Shown here: piece after piece, positions 17,383 to 27,183 of the stretch
Position numbering within the stretch: position 1 is the stretch's first letter
Layout of the letters: the number at the start of each line of letters is the position of its first letter
Source: Acidobacteriota bacterium
Lineage (GTDB): Bacteria; Acidobacteriota; Blastocatellia; Pyrinomonadales; Pyrinomonadaceae
Assembly: GCA_024640445.1 (NCBI GenBank)
Contig: JAHEEZ010000003.1
Location: 1 to 35,992, forward strand
DNA: 35,992 bases
Reading direction: 5' to 3'
The notes under the pieces: model-generated
What the model was told of the DNA's origin: nothing
Database searches by the model: none
What the model saw: the letters and a program-made list of their open reading frames with translations, nothing else
Position numbers and translations under genes: made by a program

Positions 17383-19173
17383 ATGACGTTCGAGATAGCA
17401 TTTGTACTCGGAGTTGCGGTTTGCGCGGTAATACTCTTTGCGACCGAGAAGTTCTCTGTGGATGTCGTCGCAATTGTTATTATGGCGACACTTATCGCAT
17501 CCGGGATCGTTACTCCTGAAGAAGGGATTTCCGGATTTAGCAACAAGGCGACAGTAACGGTCGCCGCTATGTTCGTTTTGAGCGCAGGCCTTTTCAAGAC
17601 CGGTGCGGTCAGTTTTCTTGGCACTCTCACAACGCGGATATTCAAGAAGAACTACTGGCTGGGTCTCATCTCGGTCATGGTGTTTGTTGGGTTCTTCTCT
17701 GCGTTCATCAACAATACCCCCGTCGTCGCGATCTTCATCCCTATCCTCCTGGGGGTCGCGAAGAAACTCAAATCAAGCACCTCGAAGCTGTTGATGCCGA
17801 TGTCGTTCGCCTCCATGTTCGGCGGAATTTGCACTTTGATCGGTACGTCTACGAATATCCTTGTGAACTCCATAGCGGAAAAGGAAGGCCAGCCCGCATT
17901 CTCAATGTTCGAGATCGCACCTCTCGGGCTCGTGATGTTCGCTATCGGAACCGCATACATGCTGACCATCGGCATAAGGCTGATTCCTGATCGAAGGGCG
18001 GAGGGAGATCTGCTGGAAAGCTTCAAACTTCGCGAATACATAACCGAAGTCGTGCTTCTGGAAGACTGCTCATCAGTCGACGTCCCGATCAAAGACGCAC
18101 CGCTCGTAAAAGACATCGCGATAAACATCATCGAGATCCAGCGCGGTGAAACGACGATTTCGCTGCCCGCTGCAACCGAGGTCCTGAGGGCGGGCGATGT
18201 CCTGCGTGTTCGGTGTGATCTGGAGAAGTTCAAGAAGATACAGCGACGGGAAGGCGTGCTATTTAAGCCGCAGTACAGATGGCAGGACGAAGACATTGCC
18301 GGAGGCGAGACAAAGTTGGTCGAAGCGGTCATTGCACCGAACTCGGAGTTCGCGGGAAAGACCCTCCGGGACCTGAAATTCCGCGAAGCGTTTGGCGCGA
18401 CGGTGTTGGCGCTGCGCCACAGAGGCGTGCTGATGCGCGACAGACTTTCAGAAACAAAACTTGACGCTGGCGACGCCTTGCTACTCGAAGTGCGTTTGCG
18501 CCGATTCCCGCAGCTTAAGCAAAGTCCCGCGTTTGTCATCATTTCAGAGGTGGAGCAGGAGCAATACCGCAAACGTATGATCATTCCCGCGCTTTTGATC
18601 GTTTCGGGTGTGATCGTGACTGCAAGCTCTGGAATGCTCGACATAGTCGCAAGTGCGATCATTGGTTCAATACTCTTGATCCTTATCGGATGTATCAAGA
18701 TGGAAGAGGCCTACAAGGCGATCGAGTGGAGGATCATTTTCCTTCTGGCCGGCGTCCTCGCGCTGGAAGCCGCCATGACGAACAGTAAGGCGGGGGAGTT
18801 GGTTTCCTCGCAGATAATCGCGACGGTCGGGGTATGGGGGCCGATCGCCATGGTCTCGGCATTCTACCTGATGACCTTTATCCTGACGGAGATGATGTCA
18901 AACACTGCGACCGCGGCTCTGCTGACCCCGGTGGCGATCGCGACAGCCAATTCGCTGGGCGTGAATCCAAGGCCATTTCTCGTTGCAGTCATGTTCGCGG
19001 CATCGGCGAGTTTTATGACACCCGTCGGCTACCAGACCAACACTCTGATCTATGGTCCGGGCCAGTACCGGTTTGCCGATTTCCTGAAAGTCGGAACCCC
19101 ATTGAACATACTTTTCTGGATCACCGCGACACTCCTGATACCGTATTTCTGGACCTTCGAACTAGCCCACTGA
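17383..19173 (+). CDS. SLC13-family permease with TrkA_C domains, copy 2 (tandem paralogue)
   Basis: 596 aa; collinear with 15576..17357 over its whole length; same motifs. Confidence 0.93.
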   Translation: MTFEIAFVLGVAVCAVILFATEKFSVDVVAIVIMATLIASGIVTPEEGISGFSNKATVTVAAMFVLSAGLFKTGAVSFLGTLTTRIFKKNYWLGLISVMVFVGFFSAFINNTPVVAIFIPILLGVAKKLKSSTSKLLMPMSFASMFGGICTLIGTSTNILVNSIAEKEGQPAFSMFEIAPLGLVMFAIGTAYMLTIGIRLIPDRRAEGDLLESFKLREYITEVVLLEDCSSVDVPIKDAPLVKDIAINIIEIQRGETTISLPAATEVLRAGDVLRVRCDLEKFKKIQRREGVLFKPQYRWQDEDIAGGETKLVEAVIAPNSEFAGKTLRDLKFREAFGATVLALRHRGVLMRDRLSETKLDAGDALLLEVRLRRFPQLKQSPAFVIISEVEQEQYRKRMIIPALLIVSGVIVTASSGMLDIVASAIIGSILLILIGCIKMEEAYKAIEWRIIFLLAGVLALEAAMTNSKAGELVSSQIIATVGVWGPIAMVSAFYLMTFILTEMMSNTATAALLTPVAIATANSLGVNPRPFLVAVMFAASASFMTPVGYQTNTLIYGPGQYRFADFLKVGTPLNILFWITATLLIPYFWTFELAH

Positions 19174-19279
19174 AGCTTCGCGTGTGCGAGGTGCCGGGTT
19201 TTCGGTTATAATGTTGACAAAAATGTAAAGATTAATAAACTAGTAAATTCGTATTAAGAAAGAGAGAAGTTACCAAGCA

Positions 19280-19840
19280 ATGCCGAAAATATCTGACATC
19301 CAGGAAACACCCAATCCAAACGCGGTCAAGTTCATCTTGAAGGAACCCGTCTCGCACGGCACTTCGCATTCCTTCAAATCCGCCGAAGACGCCGAAGATA
19401 ATGTACTCGCGAAGTCGATCTTTTTGGTTGGAGACGTCGTGTCCGTATTTTATATGGACAAGATGATCACGGTGGAAAAGACCGACGAAGCCGATTGGGA
19501 CGAGGTCCTGCCCGTGCTTGCGGTTCCGATCCGGGCGGCAGAGTCTGTTGCAGCGGGCAACGGCAACGCGGCGACAGCCGTCGGAGGCGCGATTGCCGCG
19601 GCGGTTTCCGACGATCCGGTGATAGCTGAGATCAATGAACTTCTGGACGATCGGATAAGACCGTATCTTGCGAGCGACGGCGGCTGGCTTGAAGTAATAG
19701 GTCTTGAGGAGAATGTGCTGAAGATCCGCTACGAAGGAGCATGCGGCAGTTGTCCAAGTTCTTTGACGGGCACTCTGATGGCGATCGAGAACATGATCAG
19801 AGACGAGATTGACGAGAGGATCGAGGTTGTGGCCATCTGA
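19280..19840 (+). CDS. Nfu-type iron-sulfur protein: Nfu_N plus NifU-like C-terminal domain
   Basis: ETPNPNAVKFIL, VFYMDKMITVEK; C-terminal IRPYLASDGGWLEVIGLEENVLKIRYEGACGSCPSSLTGTLMAIENMIRDEI. Confidence 0.93.
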   Translation: MPKISDIQETPNPNAVKFILKEPVSHGTSHSFKSAEDAEDNVLAKSIFLVGDVVSVFYMDKMITVEKTDEADWDEVLPVLAVPIRAAESVAAGNGNAATAVGGAIAAAVSDDPVIAEINELLDDRIRPYLASDGGWLEVIGLEENVLKIRYEGACGSCPSSLTGTLMAIENMIRDEIDERIEVVAI

Positions 19841-19926
19841 TCGCGTCCACTGATCCTTACTCCTATCCTCTTTTCCTCCATCGAATTACGGGAGCTTGCC
19901 TTTAAACATCTTTAAAAAACTACTCC

Positions 19927-19956
19927 TTGACATAGTTCTTCCATATTGGTCATAAT
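19927..19956 (+). promoter_or_regulatory. Sigma70-like promoter upstream of the GAF-like protein
   Basis: TTGACA-N18-CATAAT; gene begins at GTG 20085 after GGAGG. Confidence 0.5.
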
Positions 19957-20084
19957 TCAAAAGGTGGTGTTTCCCCTCAAAATGCCTTCACGTCTCGAAC
20001 GATCTCTTAATAAATTCATACCTGCCAGCCAACTGCCTTTCCATCTGAAATTGCGTTTGTCTGACCCTACGGAGGATTAACATA

Positions 20085-21947
20085 GTGAACAGTGAAGAAC
20101 TGGAACAAAGTTTGCGCGCCGAATTCGAAAACTATCTGAAGGACGTATTCAGCGAGATCAAACAGGAAGTTTCCGGCTTTCAGGAAAAACTCGACTCCGA
20201 GTTCAGGGAACACAGGTCCCGCGTGAACGCAGCTCTTGAAGAGTTGGCTTCGAAACTTGCTACGGAAAGGCAGTTTGAGAACAGTTTCACGGAAACGGTT
20301 ACGGAACACTTAAGGCTTGCAAAGGATGAAGGCGCGCGAATAACCGCGATGGCCTTTGCTGAAGCTGAGGAGCTGCGCGACGAGCATATTGCGAGTCAGC
20401 AGGCAGCGGTTCCCGATTATGCGGGGCTCCGGGACGCGATCTCCGATATCACCACGCGTTCGACGCAGGCGGAGATATTAAAGTCACTGGTCAGCCACGC
20501 GGCAGAATTTACGGCGCGTGGCGCGTTCTTCATTGTCAAAAACGAACATCTTGTGGGTTGGAGGGTGTTTGGTCAGGAAGATCATCCGGAACCGGATGTG
20601 GTTCGCGATGTGTACTTCCCGCTTTCTTCAGACACGGCTCTCAGCGAAGCGGTCAATTCCCTTTCGACCGTACGCAGCCTTGGTCACGGCACCGACGGCG
20701 TCATGTACCTTGACCGCCTGGGCTTCGGCGGTTCAAATCAAATGTTCGCCGTTCCTTTGGTCGCCCGTGGGCGCGGAGTCGCGGTCCTGTACGCGGATGC
20801 AGGGGATAACGGCGGGGCGGTGAATATCGAAGCGATCGAAACACTTGTACAGATCGCGGGAATGACAGTTGAACTTCTCGCGGCCGCTCCCGGAACGAAC
20901 TTTGCTCCGACTGACACTTCTTCGTTCGTTCATGAAGACTCAGGGGTCGCATCCGAGCCCGTCCACGAATGGGAGAGTGTTGAAAGCGAGGGGGAACAAG
21001 ATGCCGAACCTGTTTCGGAGGCCGTTGCGGAGTATCAGGAAGTTGAACCGGAGGCCGAAGAAAGGGAACCGGCAGGGTTCAGTTTCACGCCTTCGGAAGT
21101 GTCAGAAACTGAACAAGCGGAAGAAAGCTCTTTTGAAGCTGAGCCGGCTGTCGAAGCCGAGGCGACGGAATGGAACTCTACGAGCGAGGATTTTGCTGAA
21201 GAATTTGAGCCCGAAGGAGATGCGCTTTCCGCGGAGCAGAGGTTTGATGCCGAGGTAGACCAACTCTATGAGGTATCCGAAGCCGTCGAGTACGCGGAGC
21301 CCGAACTTGTGGAAGCTGCATCTTCTGAAGATGTCGTAGAAACGGTTGATGCGGTCAGCGAAACGGATGAATCCGAGGAAACTCCGGATATGTCATTCGA
21401 CTTTGCCTCGAGCCCGGTCCAGGAATCGGAACACGAAGAAGGACCCGTAGAGTCGTTCGAATATAAAAGCCTGGATGAAGAAGTCGAGATGGCGGAAGCC
21501 GATTTCGAAGCCGAGGAATCCGAGAGCGACGAAAAAGAGCCTGAATATCAGCCGGTCGCGGAAGCCGTCAACGTATCTTCAGAGCAGGCGGCAGTAGCTG
21601 AGACAGCGGCTCCCGCACGGCCGCGATTTGGAAACAGGAACATCGACCTTCCGATCGAAGTTTCAGAATCCGAACGACAGTATCATAATGCGGCCAGACG
21701 ATTCGCCAGACTCCTGGTATCAGAGATCAAGCTTTATAACGAGCAGAAGGTGAACGATGGCTGCGAGGCGAATGACCTGTACGACAGGTTGAAAGAGGCT
21801 ATCGACCGCTCTCGCGAAATGTACGAAAAACGCGTCCATGGTCCGGTTGCCGAAACTTTTGACTACTTCGATTACGAATTGGTGAACAATCTGGCGCAAG
21901 GCGACAAATCGAAGCTTGGGGGCTCTTACCCCGGTCCAACCGTCTGA
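20085..21947 (+). CDS. GAF-like domain protein with long Glu-rich linker and conserved-looking C-terminal helical segment
   Basis: 620 aa; coiled-coil N-terminus, GAF-like block (GVMYLDRLGFGGSNQMFAVPLVARGRGVAVLYADAGD), acidic low-complexity ~290-510, C-terminal YHNAARRFARLLVSEIKLYNEQKVNDG...YEKRV. Confidence 0.75.
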   Translation: MNSEELEQSLRAEFENYLKDVFSEIKQEVSGFQEKLDSEFREHRSRVNAALEELASKLATERQFENSFTETVTEHLRLAKDEGARITAMAFAEAEELRDEHIASQQAAVPDYAGLRDAISDITTRSTQAEILKSLVSHAAEFTARGAFFIVKNEHLVGWRVFGQEDHPEPDVVRDVYFPLSSDTALSEAVNSLSTVRSLGHGTDGVMYLDRLGFGGSNQMFAVPLVARGRGVAVLYADAGDNGGAVNIEAIETLVQIAGMTVELLAAAPGTNFAPTDTSSFVHEDSGVASEPVHEWESVESEGEQDAEPVSEAVAEYQEVEPEAEEREPAGFSFTPSEVSETEQAEESSFEAEPAVEAEATEWNSTSEDFAEEFEPEGDALSAEQRFDAEVDQLYEVSEAVEYAEPELVEAASSEDVVETVDAVSETDESEETPDMSFDFASSPVQESEHEEGPVESFEYKSLDEEVEMAEADFEAEESESDEKEPEYQPVAEAVNVSSEQAAVAETAAPARPRFGNRNIDLPIEVSESERQYHNAARRFARLLVSEIKLYNEQKVNDGCEANDLYDRLKEAIDRSREMYEKRVHGPVAETFDYFDYELVNNLAQGDKSKLGGSYPGPTV

Positions 21948-21966
21948 AACAAAGGCAAGTCTGCCA

Positions 21967-22010
21967 ACGGCCGTCTGATATAATGTCAGGCGGCCGTTTG
22001 TTGTTTGCGC
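21967..22010 (+). terminator. Rho-independent terminator after the GAF-like gene
   Basis: AACGGCCG-t-CTGA-tataatg-TCAG-g-CGGCCGTT-TGTTGTTT. Confidence 0.75.
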
Positions 22011-22094
22011 CGCCGGACACCATCCCGGCATCGAATGGTCGGCGCAGTTTCAGAATTTCTGCCGGATCAGCAATCACCAGGAGATCTATTTTCA

Positions 22095-24428
22095 ATGTAC
22101 AGCAGACCCGCAAGTCTCGGAATCCGAACCGGAAAGTTCCAATTGTTCTTCTTACCGTTCGTGCTTATAGCCTTGTTCGCTGTCGCCTGCACGGCACAAC
22201 CGCCCGAAGCCGTCGCGCTCAGTGCGCTCAGGGAAATGTCGGCGCGCGGTTCCTTCCCTCCGGAATCGGTAGTGGCGGATTTTGAAGGCCGCTACTCCGG
22301 GACTCGCGCCGGAGCTTTGGCGCGGCTTCTGCGGGCGCGGATCAAGTTCGAGAATGGCGATCCGACCGGCGCAGCGGCGCTTCTTGAATCAGATGTCTTT
22401 GCGAAAATGACCGAGCTTGGCGACTACGCGCTCTGGCTTCGCGGAAAAGCCCTGCTGGCAGTGAAGAGGGACAACGATGCACAGGATGTTCTTACTCATC
22501 TCCTGAAGCAGTATCCCGGCTCGCTCCGTGCGCGCGAGGCAAGGCTTCTCATGGCCGAAAGTATGATCGAAACCAAGGCGGCGTCAAAGGTGCCCGGCCT
22601 TCTTAAGGGGCTTATCGAATTGAACGACGGACCGGCAATAATCCTCGCCGCGCAAGCTTACGAAGAAACGGGTGATCAGAAAGGTTCGGTCAGTTTGCTC
22701 AGAAAGGCCTATTTCTTTGCCGCCGGCACGGACTCTGGAAAAGCGGCATTCGCGCGCCTGACGGAATTGGGCGAAAACACCGAACCGTCAACGGCATCGG
22801 AAATGATATCCCGAGCGAGCGAACTTCTTGAGGCTAAGCGATACTCCGACTCCGCGGAGGGCTTCGAAAAAGTGGTGTCCGGATTCCCGGGCGCCGTCAC
22901 ACCGGAAATACGTCTTAAACTCGTGACCGCATACGCGAAAGCGGGGAAGACAGCGGAGGCCTCTTCCGCGCTGAACAGAATTCCGATCGGATCTGATATC
23001 AGACAAGAAGCGCATTACCGCGTAGTGATGGGGTACGCGACAGCAAAGCAGTGGCCGGAGGCGCAGGCTCAGATCGCCGAAATGCGGAGGTCGTACGGAT
23101 CGAGCGAATGGATCCCGAAGGCGATGATCGATGCGGGCATGGAAGCGCGGGACCAAAAGCGCAGGCGTGAAGAATCGGAACTGCTTACCGCGGCGGTAAC
23201 TACATACCCGAAGGCGATAGATGTTGCGAAGGCACAGTTTGAGCTCGCCTGGCTCCAGCACGAATCCGGTAATTTCGAAATATCTTCTCGAATGCTCACC
23301 GAACATCTCGCCCGTTACGTGGACAAGGACAACACCTATCGCGGACAGACTGGATACTGGGCGGCAAGGGATTCCGAGCGTGCCGCCAAGATGGACGAAG
23401 CTTGCGCGCTTTATGACGGGACTGCCTTTCGTTACGGCGCCAACTGGTATGGCTATCTTGCGCTCGACCGCTTGACGAAACTGCGACGCGAAGGAAAATG
23501 CCAGAATCCGAAAAAGTTCTTCAGCGGATCTCTCGTGGCTGAGGCGGTAGATAATCTCAAGGTGGTTACTGTCGCAGCTGAGACGGCCGGCACGGCAGAA
23601 AAGAATCGACTGAGCAAAAGCACTGACCTGGGCGACGTGGGGTTGTTCGACTGGTCTGTGGAAGAACTTAAGGAAGCCAAGAAGACCGCCGACAACAGCC
23701 CAAGCGTAAACCTCGCTCTTGCCAGGCACTACCGTCTGAAAGGCGATAACGTAAATGCCCTTCTCGCTTTGGCCAAGAGCTACCCGGATTATGCGCAGAT
23801 GTTCCCTGAGGAAATGACGAAGGAAGAGTGGGACATCTTCTACCCGCTGGTCAACTGGGGAGATATAAAGTTCTGGGCCGGCAAGAGGAACCTGGACCCG
23901 TATCACGTTGCGGGGCTGATCCGGCAGGAGACGATCTTCAATCCGCGCGCCAAGTCGTCCGCGAACGCATATGGGCTGATGCAGCTCCTTCTTCCGACCG
24001 CTCGGACGATGGCGAGAAAGTATGGATCTGGCGCATCTTCGATCACTGCTAATTCATTGTTCGATCCGGCCGTAAACATCGAACTCGGTACGGCGTATAT
24101 GCGCGAACAACTTGATAAGTACGGAAGACTCGAGTACATGTCGGTTGCTTACAATGCGGGCCCCGGCCGCGTCGTTTCGTGGAGAAAGACGCTGCCTGGC
24201 GAGATGGACGAATTTGTTGAAGAGATACCTTTCAGCGAGACGCGCGGATACGTTAAAGGCGTGATACGGAATTCGGCTCAGTACAGGCGGCTCTACGATA
24301 TAGACGGCAGGTTCAAGGAGAACGTCGGTTCAAGCCCGCTTAGGGCGGCGATCGATTCGAAGCCTGCAAAGGCATTTGCCGCGGCTTTTCCTTATGTCAT
24401 CGTCGAACGCGCGAAAACAGGAGAATGA
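22095..24428 (+). CDS. Soluble lytic murein transglycosylase (Slt-like) with TPR-like N-terminus; ATG at 22095 preferred
   Basis: C-terminal SLT domain GLIRQETIFNPRAKSSANAYGLMQLLLPTARTMARKYG, NIELGTAYMREQLDKYGRLEYMSVAYNAGPGRVVSWRK; lipoprotein-like ALFAVACTAQ. Confidence 0.92.
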   Translation: MYSRPASLGIRTGKFQLFFLPFVLIALFAVACTAQPPEAVALSALREMSARGSFPPESVVADFEGRYSGTRAGALARLLRARIKFENGDPTGAAALLESDVFAKMTELGDYALWLRGKALLAVKRDNDAQDVLTHLLKQYPGSLRAREARLLMAESMIETKAASKVPGLLKGLIELNDGPAIILAAQAYEETGDQKGSVSLLRKAYFFAAGTDSGKAAFARLTELGENTEPSTASEMISRASELLEAKRYSDSAEGFEKVVSGFPGAVTPEIRLKLVTAYAKAGKTAEASSALNRIPIGSDIRQEAHYRVVMGYATAKQWPEAQAQIAEMRRSYGSSEWIPKAMIDAGMEARDQKRRREESELLTAAVTTYPKAIDVAKAQFELAWLQHESGNFEISSRMLTEHLARYVDKDNTYRGQTGYWAARDSERAAKMDEACALYDGTAFRYGANWYGYLALDRLTKLRREGKCQNPKKFFSGSLVAEAVDNLKVVTVAAETAGTAEKNRLSKSTDLGDVGLFDWSVEELKEAKKTADNSPSVNLALARHYRLKGDNVNALLALAKSYPDYAQMFPEEMTKEEWDIFYPLVNWGDIKFWAGKRNLDPYHVAGLIRQETIFNPRAKSSANAYGLMQLLLPTARTMARKYGSGASSITANSLFDPAVNIELGTAYMREQLDKYGRLEYMSVAYNAGPGRVVSWRKTLPGEMDEFVEEIPFSETRGYVKGVIRNSAQYRRLYDIDGRFKENVGSSPLRAAIDSKPAKAFAAAFPYVIVERAKTGE

Positions 24429-24437
24429 CCGCCGGGT

Positions 24438-25997
24438 TCATACGGGAATCCTCTCAGCGGTCCGCGCCTGATGGACTGAAAGGCGGCATCGGAACGTCTT
24501 TTCGAACGACTCTTTCTTCATCTTGATAGCGTAGATCTCGTTCGAGCAGTCTCGGTCGCTTATCAGCGTGAGCCGCACTTCGCGACCGACCTTTTCGACC
24601 AATACGTCCCTCACCCGGCTCTTGTAACCGCGATCCACCCCATCGGCGAGGCGCAGAATGGAGCTGAGCTTGCGGACTATCTCTCTTTCTTCCTTATCGA
24701 GTGATGAAAAGTCGGGGTGAGACCGTTTTGGAAGGGACTTTCTGTGGTACCTGGCGGTGTTCGCAATGATCAGCTTTTCCGATTCCGAAAATCCCGTCAT
24801 TTCCGAATGTTTGATCAGGTACAGCGAGTGCTTGTGGTGGTCTTCGTGCGAAATGTGATATCCGACATCGTGGAGAAGAGCCGCCGCTGAGAGCAGTGTC
24901 CGGTCGTGCCGGCTCAGGCCGAAGACCGGAGCCATCGCGTCGAAGATCTTTTCCGCCATCGTCGCTACCTGAAGCGCGTGGATCTCCTCGTAACCGAACC
25001 TTCGTCCGACCGCAAACACATCTCGCAGCCTGATGTCCTCGACATCCGGTACCGGCGGAAGCTGTTCCATCTCGATCTCCCTCAGATGATCTATGATCAC
25101 TCCCTCGCGAAGCGCGTACGGACATCGCTCAACGGTCTCGATGCCGAACGCCTTCATCACTCCTTCAAGTATTTGCGCGCCCGCGACTATCACCTCAGCG
25201 CGCCGCTCGTTCATCAGCGGGATAAGCGACCGTTCCGCGATGGTCATCGACGAAAGCCGCTTGTTAAGAGCGACAAGTACGTCGTAGTGGATCGGCGGGG
25301 TGAGGATGTCGCCGTTGTCGGGCTGTTCTGTCAGCATCATCGATACGGCGGTTATCGTTCCGGAAGTTCCAGAGGTGATCCCCCAGTTCTTACCCTTAAT
25401 TTTTCTCGTTGGTTGTACGAGTGCGAATCGTATCTCCTGCCTGAGCCGTTTGAGTTCCTTCTTCGAAGGCGGATCGCTTAAGAGGAAACGTTCGGTAAGT
25501 CCGACCGCACCGAGTTTCATCGAGAAGAGCTTGGACGGCTCTTTGTCCTCCATAAGCGAAATCTCGGTAGATCCGCCGCCTATGTCGATGTTCAGCAGTG
25601 AAGTATGTTCTCCGCCAAAATACTGAGCGGCGGCAACCCCTATAAGCCGGGCCTCCTCGATCGAGGACAGTACCTCGACACGCACTCCTGTCACCGTTTC
25701 CAGTTCGTCCACAAACTTCGCGGCGTTCTTTGCTTCACGGACGGAGGCCGTAGCGACTGCCAGCAAGGCATCGGATTCGCGTGCTTCGGCTATAGAACGA
25801 AATCGTGAAACAGCGTCCGCCGAAAGTGCGAGAGCCTCTGCGGAGAGGTGGTGGTTCTGTAATGTATTGTGCCCGAGCCTGACCCTCTCTCTGTCCTCGG
25901 CGATCAGGGTAAAGGAATCGGATGAAGCCGCCTCGATCACGGCGAGCTTCAGCGAGTTCGAACCTATGTCGATGGCAGCTAGGCGGGTTGTCTTCAT
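24438..25997 (-). CDS. Ppx/GppA phosphatase family protein with C-terminal HD domain
   Basis: AAIDIGSNSLKLAVIEA, LLNIDIGGGSTEISLMED, AAALLHDVGYHISHEDHHKHSLYLI. Confidence 0.93.
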   Translation of the reverse strand: MKTTRLAAIDIGSNSLKLAVIEAASSDSFTLIAEDRERVRLGHNTLQNHHLSAEALALSADAVSRFRSIAEARESDALLAVATASVREAKNAAKFVDELETVTGVRVEVLSSIEEARLIGVAAAQYFGGEHTSLLNIDIGGGSTEISLMEDKEPSKLFSMKLGAVGLTERFLLSDPPSKKELKRLRQEIRFALVQPTRKIKGKNWGITSGTSGTITAVSMMLTEQPDNGDILTPPIHYDVLVALNKRLSSMTIAERSLIPLMNERRAEVIVAGAQILEGVMKAFGIETVERCPYALREGVIIDHLREIEMEQLPPVPDVEDIRLRDVFAVGRRFGYEEIHALQVATMAEKIFDAMAPVFGLSRHDRTLLSAAALLHDVGYHISHEDHHKHSLYLIKHSEMTGFSESEKLIIANTARYHRKSLPKRSHPDFSSLDKEEREIVRKLSSILRLADGVDRGYKSRVRDVLVEKVGREVRLTLISDRDCSNEIYAIKMKKESFEKTFRCRLSVHQARTAERIPV

Positions 25998-26085
25998 CTT
26001 TTGATATATTAGACCGTAAAGCTAGAATCGTAAAAAGCCCGGACCAGTGCCAAGTGCTTTTGGGCACGCAATCCGTCTTTAGCCT

Positions 26086-26541
26086 ATGAAGATATCGAAG
26101 ATAATGACCGTTGACGTTGAGTCCTGCTCGCCTGAAGACACACTCGCCGCCGCCGCCGCCGCAATGTTCCGCCGCGACTGTGGCATGCTTCCCGTCGTGT
26201 CGGGATCGAAAGTGGTCGGCGCGATAACGGATCGCGACATCGCGATCGCTTCTGCGACCCGCGACCTGTCTCCCTCGCAGATCACGGTGGGCGAGGTTGC
26301 CAAACGCAATCCGGTGACATGTACGGCGGGAAAGAAAGCAGAAGAAGTGCTTTCGGTGATGCGAAAGAAGAGGGTCCGAAGGCTTCCGGTCGTCGATGAA
26401 AATGACGGCCTGGCCGGCATAGTTTCTCTTGCGGATCTGCTTCACGCATCGAAGAACAATAAATCCCTCAGGAAAGAGGTACTCAATACAGCCCGGCAGA
26501 TCTCGGCTCCGTGTCCGATCGTATTGGGTGAGATGAAATAG
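26086..26541 (+). CDS. CBS-domain-pair protein
   Basis: KIMTVDVESCSPEDTLAAAAAAMFRRDCGMLPVV...VGAITDRDIAIA, VRRLPVVDENDGLAGIVSLADLL. Confidence 0.93.
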   Translation: MKISKIMTVDVESCSPEDTLAAAAAAMFRRDCGMLPVVSGSKVVGAITDRDIAIASATRDLSPSQITVGEVAKRNPVTCTAGKKAEEVLSVMRKKRVRRLPVVDENDGLAGIVSLADLLHASKNNKSLRKEVLNTARQISAPCPIVLGEMK

Positions 26542-26545
26542 GGCT

Positions 26546-27040
26546 ATGAAGACTCTGCTCGTGCTGCGGCACGCGAAATCAAGCTGGGACCATCCGCATC
26601 TTTCGGATTTTGAAAGACCGCTCAACGCCAGGGGTGAGAAATCGGCGCCGGCGATGGGTGAATTCATGCGTTTGAAGGACCTTGTTCCGGACATCGTGTT
26701 CGCCTCGCCGGCGAAGAGAGCAAGGATGACGGCCGAGAAGGCAATGGCGTCGGGAGGTTTCGATGCGGAGATCGTATTTGAAGAAGGGATCTACGGGGCA
26801 GGCGCGAACAGCCTCTTGTATATTGTCTCCGGAATTGATAATGACCACGACACGGCAATGATCGTCGGTCACAATCCTGGATTTGAAATGTTGGTTCATG
26901 CGCTGACCGGAGAGAGCCGCCATATGCCTACAGCAGCTCTGGCGGTTATTGATTTCGACATTGAAGGCTGGTCGGAAATTCGGCAGAATTCAGGATCTTT
27001 GCGAGGCTTGTTCATACCCAGGGAAATAATGGCTTCATGA
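26546..27040 (+). CDS. SixA-like histidine phosphatase
   Basis: LLVLRHAKSSWDHPHLSDFERPLNARGEKSAPAMG; AMIVGHNPGFEMLVHALTG. Confidence 0.92.
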   Translation: MKTLLVLRHAKSSWDHPHLSDFERPLNARGEKSAPAMGEFMRLKDLVPDIVFASPAKRARMTAEKAMASGGFDAEIVFEEGIYGAGANSLLYIVSGIDNDHDTAMIVGHNPGFEMLVHALTGESRHMPTAALAVIDFDIEGWSEIRQNSGSLRGLFIPREIMAS

Positions 27041-27051
27041 GGCCGCGCCGG

Positions 27052-27101
27052 CTGTTACGTAATTAACACGTTGTTAACATTTCTGTAATGTCCAATTACG
27101 C
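27052..27101 (+). promoter_or_regulatory. Candidate Pho-type box: TTAACA repeats phased at 11 nt
   Basis: TTAACA at 27063-27068 and 27074-27079; weaker in-phase units gtaatg at 27085 and TTACGC at 27096. Confidence 0.45.
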
Positions 27102-27183
27102 TTCCGCAACTAAGCTTGCTTCTTGACTAGTGGTTGGCGGCGAAAGGCCCGGACCTTTGTGCGGATACCTGCCGCGGGGGAAT

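Noticed and set aside
17652-18698. 348-aa Ser-rich minus-strand ORF antisense to the SLC13 gene
   Set aside because: Ser/Ile-rich composition is typical of antisense of a membrane protein gene; no motif.
22788-23906. 372-aa minus-strand ORF antisense to slt
   Set aside because: Opposite a well-supported Slt-like gene; no motif, shadow ORF.
26140-26165. GCC trinucleotide run in the CBS gene as a phase-variable tract
   Set aside because: In-frame triplets encode Ala; length change would not shift the frame, and the Ala helix is plausible for a CBS domain.
25735-26694. 319-aa minus-strand ORF spanning the ppx 5' end and the CBS gene
   Set aside because: Overlaps three better-supported features, with low-complexity Arg/Ser-rich composition.
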